Of a stretch of 64,000 nt of DNA, positions 17,691 through 26,965 are shown one piece after another. The position numbers and the translations under genes are program-made. The stretch covers positions 1-64,000 of the forward strand of contig CANGHK010000020.1 in assembly GCA_947453625.1 (NCBI GenBank), read 5' to 3'. The stretch's first letter is position 1. Each line of letters opens with the position of its first letter. Origin of the DNA: Burkholderiales bacterium. GTDB lineage: Bacteria > Pseudomonadota > Gammaproteobacteria > Burkholderiales > Burkholderiaceae_C. The notes beneath the pieces were generated by a model. It had not been told where the DNA came from. It was given only the letters and a program-made list of their open reading frames with translations, and searched no databases.

Positions 17691-19346
17691 CTACGCCGGT
17701 GCGCGAGCCTGCACTGCGTCGGCGACGCTCCAGAACAACCGATCCGCTGAGCCTATGCCCTGCGGGTCGCAGCGTTGCAGCAACTCGCGCACAGGATCCT
17801 TGACCCGCGACAGCACCAGCGCCATGTGTTGCTGGCGCAGGCGCTGGTCGAGCTCGAGCAGGCATTCCAGCGCCGTGCTGTCGATGTCGGCGCTTTCTTC
17901 CAGGCTCAGGATCACCGTACGCAGGCCAGGGCGGGCGGCCACATGGCCCATCACGTCAGCCATGACCTGCTCCGCGCTGGCGAAAAACAGCGGCTCCTCG
18001 GGCCGCAGGATCAGCAAGCCGGGAACCGCCGCCACATCCGGGTGGGTGTTGAGGGCGACGAAGTTGCGCGACGACCCGAGCTCGCCCAGTTCGTGCACGA
18101 CCGGCTGGCTGAAGCGCCGCAACGCCGCCACCAGCGACAGCGCGATCGCCGCCAGCATGCCGTGCAGCACGCCCAGGCTCAGCACCGCCAGCACCGCGCC
18201 GACCAGCAGCACGCGGTCGCGGTCGGTGCGCCAGACCTCGATCAGCGGGCGCGGGTTCAGCGCATGCCACAGCGCGGCGGTCACGGCCACCGCCAGCACG
18301 GGGCGCGGCAGCCATTGCAGCGCCGGCAGCGCGAAGGCCAGCGCCAGCGCGATCACGGCCAGTGCGGTCGCGCCCGCCCAGCGGCTGTTGGCGCCCGCGG
18401 CGGCGTTGGCCGAAGTGGCCGAGAACCCGGCCCCCACCGGCATGCCCTGCAGCAGGCCGGCCGCCAGATTGCAGCTGCCCAGCACCAGCAGTTCCCGGTT
18501 GGCGTCCAGCCGGTCGCCGTTTGCCAGGGCCAGGCTGCGCACGCTGCCCCAGGATTCGGCGAATACCAGCACCACCAGGCCGAAGGCGAGCTCGCCGAGT
18601 TGCAGCCAGTCGGCCAAGGGCAGTCTGGGGAAATGCAGGCTGAAGGTCGGACCCTCGATGGCGCCCACCGCCGCAACGCCCATCGCGCGCAGGCCGAACT
18701 GTTGCGCCGCCACGCTGGCCAGCACGATGACGACCATGGCTGCCGGCACCCTGGGCCAGCGCTTCAGCCCGACGATGCCGCACGCCGCCAGCAGAGCGAC
18801 GGCGATGCTGGGCCCATGCCAGGCGCCGGCATGGGTCATCACCCAGGCCAGCAGGTGCCACGGGTCGGCACCCGCCTCAAGCGGCAGCGCCAGGCCCAGT
18901 GCGTCGGGCAACTGCTTGATCACGATGCTGATGGCCAGCGCGAAGGCGAAGCCGCGCAGCACCGGGCGCGACACGAAGGCGGACAACTGGCCCTGCCGTG
19001 CCCAGGCCAGCAGCACCAGCACGGCGCCAGCCAGCATGGCCAGCGCCATCAGCGATTGCGCGTAGGCCATCGGGTCTGGTGGCGCCGCGCCCCCGGGCAG
19101 CGACAGCACCGCGGCCGCCGCCAAAGTGGCCGTCGACGAGGTGGGCGTGACGATCGCGAAGCGGCTGCCGCCCAACAGCGCGTACAGCGCCAGGCCCACC
19201 ACGCTGGCTGTCAGCGCATGCGCTACCGGCAGCCTGGCCAGCCCGGCGTAGGCCACCGCCTCGGGCAGCAGCAGGCCGGCCACGCACAGGCCGGCGCCCA
19301 GGTCGCGCCCGGCATGGAAGCCTTGAACGTCTCGCCCCTCCTTCAT
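17691..19346 (-). CDS. SulP-family inorganic anion transporter with STAS domain
   Basis: This is a 551-residue inner-membrane permease of the SulP (SLC26) family, importing sulfate, bicarbonate or related anions. The ATG at 19346 follows GGAG by 7 bases. Family marks are LCVAGLLLPEAVAYAGLARL in the first helices, SSTATLAAAAVLSL, and ASANAAAGANS-like binding residues in GAGFSATSANAAAG. About 10-12 hydrophobic helices occupy residues 10-410. The C-terminal STAS domain (about 440-551) has GLLILRPEEPLFFASA and LEESADIDSTALECL with the conserved Asp-Ser. It diverges from the efflux pump at 19452 with about 105 bp between. Which anion it carries cannot be read here. Confidence 0.9.
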   Translation of the reverse strand: MKEGRDVQGFHAGRDLGAGLCVAGLLLPEAVAYAGLARLPVAHALTASVVGLALYALLGGSRFAIVTPTSSTATLAAAAVLSLPGGAAPPDPMAYAQSLMALAMLAGAVLVLLAWARQGQLSAFVSRPVLRGFAFALAISIVIKQLPDALGLALPLEAGADPWHLLAWVMTHAGAWHGPSIAVALLAACGIVGLKRWPRVPAAMVVIVLASVAAQQFGLRAMGVAAVGAIEGPTFSLHFPRLPLADWLQLGELAFGLVVLVFAESWGSVRSLALANGDRLDANRELLVLGSCNLAAGLLQGMPVGAGFSATSANAAAGANSRWAGATALAVIALALAFALPALQWLPRPVLAVAVTAALWHALNPRPLIEVWRTDRDRVLLVGAVLAVLSLGVLHGMLAAIALSLVAALRRFSQPVVHELGELGSSRNFVALNTHPDVAAVPGLLILRPEEPLFFASAEQVMADVMGHVAARPGLRTVILSLEESADIDSTALECLLELDQRLRQQHMALVLSRVKDPVRELLQRCDPQGIGSADRLFWSVADAVQARAPA

Positions 19347-19451
19347 GCGCAAACTCCGGCGGGCAACCCGCCCGGCGCGCATTGTCAGCCGGGCAGCCCT
19401 GACCGACTCGGTGATGGCGCAAGCCCCGCGCTCGCGCACAATCGCCGCCGC

Positions 19452-20945
19452 ATGCAGCCCGCCTCTCCTGACGACCGCCATTCGCTTGCCGCGCTGCGCG
19501 CGCGCTGGGGACCGCAACACCGCTGGTGGGTGCTGCTGACGGTGATGATCGGCAACATGGCCGCGCTGATGGCCGCGACCACCATCAACGTCGCGGTGCC
19601 GGCGATCAGCCGCCAGTTCGCGCTCGGCCAGCAGGATGCGCAGTGGCTGGCCACCACCTTCATGGGCGCGATGACGGTGTCTATGCTGACCACACCCTGG
19701 CTGCTGCAGCGCCTGGGCTATCGGCGCTGCTACCTGGTGATGCTGGGCCTGCTGGGCACCGGCGGGCTGGTGGGCGGTTTGGCGCCCAACCTGGGCCTGG
19801 TGCTGGCGATGCGCATGGTCGAGGGCCTGGCCGGCGGCGTGCTGCAGACCATTCCCGGCGTGATCATCATGCATGCCTTCGCCAAGAACGAGCAGGGCCG
19901 GGCGATGGGCTTGTTCGGCTTCGGCACGGTGCTGGCGCCGGCGCTGGGGCCGAGCGTGGGCGGCTTGCTGGTCGACGGCTTCGGCTGGCGCGCGATCTTC
20001 TTCTTCGTGCTGCCGTTTTGCGTGGCCGCGGCGCTGCTGGCGCGGCGCTGCCTGCCCCATGTCGCGCCGGGTGGCGTGGCGGTCAACCCGCGGGCCCGCC
20101 CACCGGACGCCTGGAGCCTGCTGATGCTGACTGCCTTGCTGGCCGCGCTGCTCAACGGCCTGGTCTCGCTGCAGCGCGGCCACACCGCCTGGGGCGGGGC
20201 GCAACTGGCGCTGGCGGCGGCGCTGGTGGTCGGCTTCGTCGCCCGCCAGCGCCGGGTGGCCACGCCGCTGATGCAGTTGTCGCTCTACGGCCACCCGGTG
20301 TTCCGCCGCGCCGCGGTGGTGGCGGTGATCTACGGCGCCGGGCTGTTCGGCTCGACCTACCTGCTGCCGGTGTTCATGCTGGTGGCGCTGGGCTTGCCGG
20401 CGTCCACCGTCGGCACGGTGCTGCTGCCGGCCGGGCTGGCGCTGGCCTGCACCATCCCGCTGGCCGGCCGGTTGGCCGACCGGGCGCCGCTCTACCGCAC
20501 GCTGACGATAGGGCTGCTGGTGATGACGGCGTCCTTCGGGGTGATGACCGGCGTGGGCAGCGCCACCGCGCTGGGCTGGCTCACCTTGTGGGCGGTGCTG
20601 GGCCGGATCGGGCTGGGCTGCGTCATCCCCTCGCTCAGCCTGTCGGCGATGCGCGTGCTCGACCTGCCGCGCATTGCCGCCGGCGCCAGCACGATGAACT
20701 TCCTGCGCCAGCTGGGCGGCGCGGTGGGGGTCAACGGCGTCGGCATATTGCTTGAATCCCGGCTCCAGACCCATGCCGCCGACATCCACCTGGCCGGCCG
20801 GGCCGGCACCCTGCGCGCCTTCCACGAGGTCTTCGTGGTGATGGCGCTGCTGACCGGGGCGGCGGCGCTGGCGGCCTGGCAGATGCGGCCTGCCGCTGCT
20901 GGCCGTCCGCCGCCCACCGACCCGCCGCCGGCGTCCCCGGCATGA
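19452..20945 (+). CDS. DHA2-family (EmrB-like) MFS drug efflux transporter
   Basis: This is a 497-residue proton-coupled antiporter with 14 predicted helices. The N-terminal helix has MAALMAATTINVAVPAISRQ with the Asn-Val-Ala-Val-Pro pattern typical of EmrB/QacA proteins. Next are QWLATTFMGAMTVSMLTTPW, motif A-like RLGYRRCYL, and motif C in FGFGTVLAPALGPSVGGLL. The start at 19452 matches the conserved N-terminus. No membrane-fusion partner (EmrA) is nearby, so it may work without one or with one encoded elsewhere. It is divergent from the SulP gene and precedes the CoA-transferase operon by 60 bp. The substrate is unknown. Confidence 0.88.
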   Translation: MQPASPDDRHSLAALRARWGPQHRWWVLLTVMIGNMAALMAATTINVAVPAISRQFALGQQDAQWLATTFMGAMTVSMLTTPWLLQRLGYRRCYLVMLGLLGTGGLVGGLAPNLGLVLAMRMVEGLAGGVLQTIPGVIIMHAFAKNEQGRAMGLFGFGTVLAPALGPSVGGLLVDGFGWRAIFFFVLPFCVAAALLARRCLPHVAPGGVAVNPRARPPDAWSLLMLTALLAALLNGLVSLQRGHTAWGGAQLALAAALVVGFVARQRRVATPLMQLSLYGHPVFRRAAVVAVIYGAGLFGSTYLLPVFMLVALGLPASTVGTVLLPAGLALACTIPLAGRLADRAPLYRTLTIGLLVMTASFGVMTGVGSATALGWLTLWAVLGRIGLGCVIPSLSLSAMRVLDLPRIAAGASTMNFLRQLGGAVGVNGVGILLESRLQTHAADIHLAGRAGTLRAFHEVFVVMALLTGAAALAAWQMRPAAAGRPPPTDPPPASPA

Positions 20946-21005
20946 CAAAGCGCCGGGCGGCGCTGGGGCACACTTTGCCTCCATCACAGAACCAGGAGGC
21001 ACCCC

Positions 21006-22154
21006 ATGGGACCCTTGACCGGATTGCGCGTCGTTGAACTGGCCAGCATCGGCCCCGGCCCGTTGTGCGCCATGTTGCTGGCTGACCTGGGCGCCGAGGT
21101 GGTGCGCATCGACCGCACCGAACCCAGCGGCCTGGGCGTGCCGATGGACACCAAGTTCGACGTTTCCGGGCGCAACCGCCGCTCGGTGGCGCTCGACATC
21201 AAGCAGCCCGCCGGCCGCGACGCCGCGCTGCGCCTGATCGACCGCGCCGACGTGCTGATCGAAGGCTGGCGCCCGGGCGTGGCCGAGCGCCTGGGCCTGG
21301 GCCCCGAGACCTGCCTGGCGCGCAACCCCGGCCTGGTGTTCGGCCGCATGACCGGCTTCGGCCAGACCGGACCGCTGGCCCAGGCCGCCGGCCATGACCT
21401 GAACTACATCGCGCTGACCGGCGCGCTGCACGCGATCGGCGGCAAGGACAAGCCGGTGCCGCCGCTCAACCTGGTTGGCGACTACGGCGGCGGCGCGCTC
21501 TACCTCGCCTTCGGCCTGCTGGCGGCGATCTTCGAGCGCAGCCGCTCGGGCCAGGGCCAGGTGGTGGACGCGGCGATGGTCGACGGCGCGTCGTCGCTGA
21601 TGAGCATCTTCCACGGCCTGGCCGCCGCCGGCACCTGGGACACCCATGCGCGCGCCGCCAACCTGCTCGACGGCGGATCGCCGTTCTACGACACCTACGC
21701 CACCTCCGACGCCCAATGGGTCTCGATAGGTGCGCTCGAGCCCAAGTTCTTTGCCGAACTGGTGCAGCGCATCGGGCTGGATGCGTCCTACATCAAGCGC
21801 CAGTACGACCGCCGCTGCTGGCCGGAGATGCGCGTGGCGATCACCGCGTTGATCGCGGCCAAGACGCGCGACGACTGGAGCGCGCTGCTCGAAGGCACCG
21901 ATGTCTGCTTTGCGCCGGTGCTGCGGCTTGACGAGGTGGCCCAGCACCGCCACGCCCAGGCGCGCGGCGGCTACATCGAGGTGGCCGGCGTGACCCAGCC
22001 CGCGCCGGCGCCGCGTTTCTCGCGCAGCCAGCCGGCCCAGCCGACGCCGGCGGTCAAGGCCGGCACCCACACCGACGCGATCCTGGCCGAGGCCGGTTTC
22101 GACGCCGACGAGATCGCCGCGCTGCGCGCCGCTGGCGCGGCGGTGGGGGCTTGA
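21006..22154 (+). CDS. CaiB/BaiF family CoA-transferase, alpha-methylacyl-CoA racemase-like
   Basis: This 382-residue enzyme belongs to the class III CoA-transferases and most resembles alpha-methylacyl-CoA racemase, which inverts 2-methylacyl-CoA esters in branched-chain fatty acid breakdown. It starts [19 protein letters not shown] with AGGAGG 8 bases upstream. Racemase residues are visible: His in [11 protein letters not shown], Asp in [14 protein letters not shown] and a Glu in IGALEPKFF. Length is normal. It forms a tight operon with the NUDIX-MBL gene (1-bp gap) and the serine hydrolase gene (ATGA overlap), which suggests acyl-CoA or thioester metabolism. Confidence 0.88.
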   Translation: MGPLTGLRVVELASIGPGPLCAMLLADLGAEVVRIDRTEPSGLGVPMDTKFDVSGRNRRSVALDIKQPAGRDAALRLIDRADVLIEGWRPGVAERLGLGPETCLARNPGLVFGRMTGFGQTGPLAQAAGHDLNYIALTGALHAIGGKDKPVPPLNLVGDYGGGALYLAFGLLAAIFERSRSGQGQVVDAAMVDGASSLMSIFHGLAAAGTWDTHARAANLLDGGSPFYDTYATSDAQWVSIGALEPKFFAELVQRIGLDASYIKRQYDRRCWPEMRVAITALIAAKTRDDWSALLEGTDVCFAPVLRLDEVAQHRHAQARGGYIEVAGVTQPAPAPRFSRSQPAQPTPAVKAGTHTDAILAEAGFDADEIAALRAAGAAVGA

Positions 22155-22155
22155 G

Positions 22156-23877
22156 ATGAGCGACATGCCCTTGCCTGTCGCCTCACCTGCACCCGCCATC
22201 CCCCGCGCCGCCGCGTCGCTGATCGTGTTGCGCGACGCCCCGCGCGGCCTGGAGGTGTTGATGCTGCGCCGCGCCGACCGGCCTGGCGACCAGAACAGCG
22301 GCGCCGCGGTCTTCCCCGGCGGGCTGCTCGACAAGAGCGACCGCGGCCATTACGAGCGCTGCCAGGGCCAGGACGACGCCAGCGCCAGCGCCCGCATGGG
22401 CCTGCCGTCCGACGGCCTGCACTACTGGGTGGCGGCGGTGCGTGAATGCTTCGAGGAGGCCGGCCTGCTGTTCGCCACCGACGCCAGCGGCGGCCTGGTC
22501 GACCTGCACGCGTTGCCGGCCGACGAGGTGCTGGCGATGCGCCATGCGCTGCACGCCAACGAGACCGGCATGGCCGAGATCTGCGAGCGCTTTGGCGCGC
22601 GCCTGGACGTCAAGCTGGCGATGGACCGCTTGGCCTATTACAGCCACTGGATCACGCCCCTGGGCATGCCCAAGATCTTCGACACCCGCTTCTTCATCAC
22701 CCAGGCGCCGGTCGACCAGACCGCCGTCCACGACGCCAAGGAGACGGTCGAACTGCTGTGGCTGACGCCCGCCGAAGCCGTGGATGCCAAGCTCGGCCTC
22801 AAGCTGATGAACGTCACCGAACTGACGCTCAAGCACCTGGCCGGTTTTGCCAAGGCCGCCGACGCGGTGGCCTGGGCCCGGGCCCAGACTTCGGTGGCCA
22901 TGATCCGGCCGCGCGTCGGCCAGTCGGCCAAGGGCCGCAAGCCGCTCAACCCGGGCGACTGGGCTTATGCCGAACTCGGCCGCATCGACCCCGAGGGCCG
23001 CGCCCAGGCCAGCGTCGAGCTGGTGCCGGGCCGGCCGGTGTGGTTGTCGCCGCGGGTGCTGCGCGTGACCGCCGACAACGGCAGCATGATGACCGGCCCG
23101 GGCACCAACGCCTACTTCATCGGCGCGCCCGGCAGCGACGACTGGGCTTTGCTCGACCCGGGTCCGGGCGACGCCGCCCATGTCCAGGCCTTGCTGGCGG
23201 CCGCGCCCGGGCGCATCACCCGCATCCTGGTCACCCACACCCACAAAGACCATTCCCCGGCGGCCGCGGCGATCCGCGCGGCCACCGGCGCGCCGACGCT
23301 GGGCCGGGTGGCCGACCATCCCGAATGGCAGGATACCGACTTCCTGCCGCAGCAGGTGCTGGCCGACGGCGACCGGCTGGCGCTGGGCGAGGGCGTGACG
23401 CTGCGCGTGATCCACACCCCCGGCCATGCCAGCAACCACCTGTGCTATCTGCTGGAGGAGGAGCGTCTGCTGTTCACCGGCGACCACCTGATGCAGGGCA
23501 GCACGGTGGTGATCAACCCGCCCGACGGCGACATGGCGGTCTACATCGCCTCGCTGCGCCGCCTGCTCGATGAAGACCTGGAGTGGCTGGCGCCTGGCCA
23601 TGGCTTCCTGATCGACGAGCCGCATGCGGTGGTCAACAAGACCATCGCCCACCGGCTCGGCCGCGAGGCCAAGGTGCTGGCCGCGCTGCGGGCCTTGTCG
23701 GCCGACGCGCCGGCCGCCGAGGCCGCGCTGGTGGCGGCGGTGTATGCCGACACCCCGGTCCATCTGCACGCGATGGCGCTGCGCTCGCTGCGTGCCCACC
23801 TGCTCAAGCTGCAGGGCGACGGGCTGGCTGACCCGGTGACCGATGGCGCTTGGCGTTCGACGGGCTCCGCGCGATGA
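22156..23877 (+). CDS. NUDIX hydrolase fused to metallo-beta-lactamase-fold hydrolase
   Basis: This is a 573-residue fusion protein. Residues about 15-270 form a NUDIX domain: FPGGLLDKSD and, after an insertion of about 35 residues, VRECFEEAGLLF make a split Nudix box. Residues about 290-560 form an MBL-fold domain with THTHKDHSPAAAA (zinc ligands), HTPGHASNHL and FTGDHLMQGS. The C-terminal winged region resembles LACTB2-type proteins. NUDIX domains of this subfamily act on CoA derivatives, and the MBL half may hydrolyse thioesters or nucleic acid. The gene lies between a CoA-transferase and a serine hydrolase in one operon, so an acyl-CoA clean-up role is plausible but inferred. Confidence 0.85.
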   Translation: MSDMPLPVASPAPAIPRAAASLIVLRDAPRGLEVLMLRRADRPGDQNSGAAVFPGGLLDKSDRGHYERCQGQDDASASARMGLPSDGLHYWVAAVRECFEEAGLLFATDASGGLVDLHALPADEVLAMRHALHANETGMAEICERFGARLDVKLAMDRLAYYSHWITPLGMPKIFDTRFFITQAPVDQTAVHDAKETVELLWLTPAEAVDAKLGLKLMNVTELTLKHLAGFAKAADAVAWARAQTSVAMIRPRVGQSAKGRKPLNPGDWAYAELGRIDPEGRAQASVELVPGRPVWLSPRVLRVTADNGSMMTGPGTNAYFIGAPGSDDWALLDPGPGDAAHVQALLAAAPGRITRILVTHTHKDHSPAAAAIRAATGAPTLGRVADHPEWQDTDFLPQQVLADGDRLALGEGVTLRVIHTPGHASNHLCYLLEEERLLFTGDHLMQGSTVVINPPDGDMAVYIASLRRLLDEDLEWLAPGHGFLIDEPHAVVNKTIAHRLGREAKVLAALRALSADAPAAEAALVAAVYADTPVHLHAMALRSLRAHLLKLQGDGLADPVTDGAWRSTGSAR

Positions 23878-25052
23878 GCCGCACCGCGATGGATTTCAGC
23901 GCCGCCCACGCGGTGCTGCAGCGCGAGATCGACGCGCAGCGCCTGCCCGGCGTGTCGGCGGCGCTGATGCGCAACGGCGAGCTGATCGACAGCTTCTGCG
24001 GCGGCCAGGCCGACCTGCAGAGCGGCCAGGCGCTGCGGCCCGACCATATCCACCGTGCCTTCTCCAACACCAAGCTGATCGCCTCGGTGCTGGTGCTGCT
24101 GCTGGCCGACCAGGGACAGTTCTCGCTCGACGACCCGGTCAAGACCTGGTTGCCGGCTTTTGGCCGGCTGCGCGTGCTGCGCGCCGGGGCGACGCGCATC
24201 GACGACACCGAGCCGCTGCAGCGCGACATCACGCTGCGCCACCTGCTCAGCCACCAGGCCGGGCTGAGCCACGGCGTGTTCGACCCCGGCACGCTGATCT
24301 ACAACGCCTATGCCGCCTCGGGCGTGCGCCGGCCCGACACCACGCTGGCCGAAGAGATGGATTTGCTGGCCGGCCTGCCGCTGATCTACCAGCCGGGTGA
24401 GGGCTGGGAATACGCCACCGGTGCCGACGTGCTGGCCCGCATCGTCGAGATCGTCACCGGCCAGCGTTTCGGCGATGCACTGCAGTCGCGGCTGTTCGGC
24501 CCGCTCGGCATGGTCGACACCGGCTATGTGCTGCGGCCCGACCAGGTGCCGCGGCTGGCCGCGCTCTACCGCGGCGACCTGGTCGACGTGATGAAACCCG
24601 GCCTGCAGCGCTTGGACGACACGCCCTGGCCCGGCGCCTACCGCGCGCCGGTGCCGCGCCAGTCGGCCGCCGGCGGGCTGTTCACGACCCAGGCCGACAT
24701 GCTGGCGCTGTTGCGCCAACTGATGCCGGGCCAGCCCTCGCTGCTGCGGCCGGCCACGCTGGCTGCGCTGTTCACCGACCAGGTGCCCGAGCCGCGCTGC
24801 GTCCAGTTCTTCGGCAGCGGTGCGGTGCCCAGCCTGGGCTACGGCCTGGGCGGTGCGCTGACGCGGCGCGCCTCGACGATCTCACCCGCCGCCGCGGTGG
24901 GCGAGCTGCAGTGGGGCGGCCTGGCCGGCACCCATTGGTTCATCTCTCCCGCCACCGGCCTGGCCGGGGTGGTGATGACCCAGCGCTTCATGGGCTTCTG
25001 GCACCCGTTCTGGTTCGAGTACAAGGCGCGGGTGTACGGGGCGGTGGGCTGA
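23874..25052 (+). CDS. Serine hydrolase of the beta-lactamase/EstB family (intact copy)
   Basis: This is a 392-residue penicillin-binding-protein-fold hydrolase. The ATG at 23874 overlaps the previous stop as ATGA. The catalytic SxxK is SNTK in FSNTKLIAS near residue 62, the second motif appears as YATGAD (Tyr-Ala-Thr rather than Tyr-x-Asn), and the third is GGLAGTHWF. HLLSHQAGLSHG is the usual family mark. There is no signal peptide, so it acts in the cytoplasm, probably as an esterase. It is the last gene of the CoA-transferase operon. Two decayed partial copies occur at 31811-32160 and 34486-34766, and the accessory island starts right after its stop codon. Confidence 0.9.
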   Translation: MSRTAMDFSAAHAVLQREIDAQRLPGVSAALMRNGELIDSFCGGQADLQSGQALRPDHIHRAFSNTKLIASVLVLLLADQGQFSLDDPVKTWLPAFGRLRVLRAGATRIDDTEPLQRDITLRHLLSHQAGLSHGVFDPGTLIYNAYAASGVRRPDTTLAEEMDLLAGLPLIYQPGEGWEYATGADVLARIVEIVTGQRFGDALQSRLFGPLGMVDTGYVLRPDQVPRLAALYRGDLVDVMKPGLQRLDDTPWPGAYRAPVPRQSAAGGLFTTQADMLALLRQLMPGQPSLLRPATLAALFTDQVPEPRCVQFFGSGAVPSLGYGLGGALTRRASTISPAAAVGELQWGGLAGTHWFISPATGLAGVVMTQRFMGFWHPFWFEYKARVYGAVG

Positions 25053-25107
25053 GCGCGGCGGCCGGGCGGCGGCCGGTCACCGTGCCTGGGGAACAGGCGC
25101 TTTCCGA

Positions 25108-25145
25108 GGTACCTATTCACGGGGTCGACTCCGTGAATAGGTACC
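25108..25145. repeat. Perfect 15-bp inverted repeat (palindromic element)
   Basis: The arms GGTACCTATTCACGG (25108-25122) and CCGTGAATAGGTACC (25131-25145) are perfect inverted repeats around an 8-base loop GGTCGACT. The element lies 56 bp after the serine hydrolase stop and abuts the truncated end of the ISAs1-like transposase. No U-tract follows. It could be a dispersed palindromic repeat, a recombination site or a strong terminator. Confidence 0.7.
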
Positions 25146-25146
25146 C

Positions 25147-26006
25147 AGGGGCTGGACTGGCCGTCTCGCTGCGGGGCTCCCAATTGCCCTGCGTGGTGTT
25201 GAAAACGTCGGTGTGGCGACACACCTGGATCAGGCAACGCATTGGCCACCACTCGTCGCCCAGACACTGCTCAGGCAGATGCCAGACCGATGTTTGGCGC
25301 GCTTCGATACGGATGCGCAGGCCGCGCTGGTGGTTCTTATGGGTGTCGACAGGGGGCTCTTGCTTGGCCAAGTCCTCGATCGTTTTGAGCAAAGTAGGCT
25401 GGTTGGCCTTGACCTGCACGAGCAGGTCACAGTCGCTATCGACGACGAATTCCAGGGTTTTCTTCTGGCAATGGAGCGCATCCAGCGTAAACAGAACGCC
25501 TTCCATTCCCAACTCCTCAATGAGGCGCTGGACGGCGTTGATCTCGTAGCCCTTTTCGCCGCTGCCCCAGGCGACTTGTCCGAGCACCAAGCGCTGCCCA
25601 CTGGTGGTGAAGCCCGCCAACCATTGCGGCGCCGACACGCCTTTGGCGCGGTCCAGGCTGTCGCGCAGCGTCTTGCCGTCGAGCGCGACGGTGACGATCT
25701 GACCGGCCTCCTGGGCTGCCAGCGCGCGCCGGGACTGCGCCGGAGCGCCTGCTCGACTGCAGCCTGGTCCGGGCCGAGCAAGATCTTGCGCAACCCGGTG
25801 TGGCTCGGCGCCTTGGCCCAAGTCATTGCACTGTTGGCGCGCAGCCACGGCCGGCGCGCATCCATGAAACGCACGATCGCCCGGTACGAGTCTGCCCCCG
25901 CAGCGGCCAGGATGGAGCACAACAGCACATGCGGCAGGTCGTACACCCTGCATTGCTCACGCCGTGCATCGACGATTTCGTTGGGGTCAGACAGTTTCAG
26001 CAGCGC
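25147..26006 (-). pseudogene. ISAs1-family transposase, frameshifted and truncated
   Basis: This is a remnant of a DDE transposase of the ISAs1 / H-repeat family. The N-terminal part is in one frame (LSDPNEIVDARR, then LLCSILAAAGADSYRAIVRF and APSHTGLRKILLGPD); the rest continues in the next frame from about 25735 (VTVALDGKTLRDSLDRAKG, AVQRLIEELGMEGVLFTLDA, HCQKKTL, LLVQVKANQPTLL). The DGKTLR and TLDALHCQ segments carry the expected catalytic Asp residues. The usual C-terminal RGHWxIEN region is missing and the frame runs into the palindrome at 25145. So it has at least one frameshift plus a 3' truncation and cannot be active. Confidence 0.82.
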
Positions 26007-26137
26007 TCAGCACTCGTCACAAAGCGCCTGATTGTCCGCAATCAGCAGCGCCGGGGCCTCAGTGAACAGCCCTGGGTCGTGCCGCCAGCAGTTCTGCTGC
26101 GGCCAGAGCGAACTACTCCCACGCTGCGCGCGTCGGA

Positions 26138-26458
26138 CTAGAACGGAATCTCACCATCTTCATCGTCGTCCAGGGGCGGCGGTGGCGCAGCCTTTGCCGC
26201 GCTGCCCCTGCCAGAAGTCGGCACGGTCTTCGCCGATGTCTTGTCCGGCTTGGCTGCGATGTCACGCTCAGCGGTGGCGAGTGCTTGCTCCAGCGCCTTC
26301 TCCACGGCATCGATGCGATGACTGCAGACCTTGAAAGCCTGAACCGACTCGGTGACGATCTTCAGCAGATCGTCGATACCGGGTTCGGTCTGCTCGCGCA
26401 GCGTCTGCGCATGGCGACTCAGCACCTCGTACGCCTGTTTGAAACTCTGCTCACTCAT
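26138..26458 (-). CDS. xseB: Exodeoxyribonuclease VII small subunit
   Basis: This is a 106-residue helical subunit that with XseA degrades single-stranded DNA. The ATG at 26458 overlaps the TGA of the xseA tail (ATGA). The helical core is SFKQAYEVLSRHAQTLREQ, IDDLLKIVTESVQAFKVCSH and RIDAVEKALEQALA. After it come a Lys/Ala/Pro-rich linker and an acidic tail, LDDDEDGEIPF, of the kind seen in single-strand-DNA-binding partners. It is longer than chromosomal XseB (about 80 residues) and belongs to an accessory pair whose large subunit is now split by a transposon, so it is probably orphaned. Confidence 0.8.
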   Translation of the reverse strand: MSEQSFKQAYEVLSRHAQTLREQTEPGIDDLLKIVTESVQAFKVCSHRIDAVEKALEQALATAERDIAAKPDKTSAKTVPTSGRGSAAKAAPPPPLDDDEDGEIPF

Positions 26459-26534
26459 TCCTTGCCCTCGTGTTGTACCGTGGTCGGCACGACCCCGTCC
26501 TTGAACTGCACCTGAAGCGTCCGCTCCCGAGCGG
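26455..26534 (-). pseudogene. xseA: xseA 3' tail cut off by the transposon
   Basis: The frame reading RERTLQVQFKDGVVPTTVQ then HEGKE and stop matches the C-terminal end of exonuclease VII large subunits, where a short hydrophobic strand and FKDG precede the stop. It overlaps the xseB start. The rest of xseA lies beyond the transposon, ending at 30109. Dropping 5 bases (26530-26534) as a duplicated target joins the two parts in frame. Confidence 0.75.
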
Positions 26535-26590
26535 TGAGTGTGATCACCCAATTTGATGGGCCGCTGATCGAGTTTGATGATGGACTGCGA
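26535..26590 (+). repeat. Left terminal inverted repeat of the transposon
   Basis: Reading inward the end starts TGAGTGTGATCACCC and contains TTTGAT at offset 39 and TGCGA at offset 52, the same offsets as at the right end. About half of the 56 positions are identical, grouped in blocks as expected for transposase-binding sites. A further ACTTGATCGGCGG follows and may be another binding site. Confidence 0.65.
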
Positions 26591-26740
26591 CGCCATCGCT
26601 GAACTTGATCGGCGGTGGCATTGCGGTGAGCGGCAGCATCACGATCAAGATCGACGGTGTCCATCAAGACCATGACCAGGAGTGCCTGCGGCGCCGGCAG
26701 GGTTGAAGCTGGCGGCGCCCGGCGTTGAACGGTGACGGGT

Positions 26741-26965
26741 TCAGAACGGTGGGTCGTCGATGCTGTGCGTCGGTTCAGGGCTGATCATGTTGCGCGCTGA
26801 GCGGTCGTCGTAGTAGCGGTGGATCTGATCGCCGTAGCGCGCTTCGAACAGGTCGAGGAAGTGCCCGATGAAGTCATGAATCTGGACGACGGCGTCGTCG
26901 CTGAGTTGGGGCATCGGAATTGCGGCGGTGGCGGGATCCTCAGGGTCTGCGGCCATGGCGGTCAC
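26741..26965 (-). CDS. Small acidic transposon protein of unknown function
   Basis: This is a 74-residue protein with the helical segment DDAVVQIHDFIGHFLDLFEA followed by RYGDQIHRYYDDR and an acidic Pro-rich tail. The GTG at 26965 overlaps the ATPase stop as GTGA; an ATG lies at 26956. It is the last gene of the transposon before its left end. Position and coupling suggest an accessory transposition factor, but no function can be read. Confidence 0.65.
   Translation of the reverse strand: MTAMAADPEDPATAAIPMPQLSDDAVVQIHDFIGHFLDLFEARYGDQIHRYYDDRSARNMISPEPTHSIDDPPF

Noticed and set aside
17691-22334. Very long open frames (over 1,000 codons) antisense to known genes, such as the minus-strand frame across 19347-22334.
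   Set aside because: High GC makes stop codons rare. Only the SulP part has family motifs; the rest is Gln/Arg/His-rich antisense of the efflux and CoA-transferase genes.
26007-26137. Open minus-strand frame ending TEAPALLIADNQALCDEC after xseB.
   Set aside because: No start codon or ribosome site and no family recognised. It could be the end of a lost gene, but the evidence is too thin.
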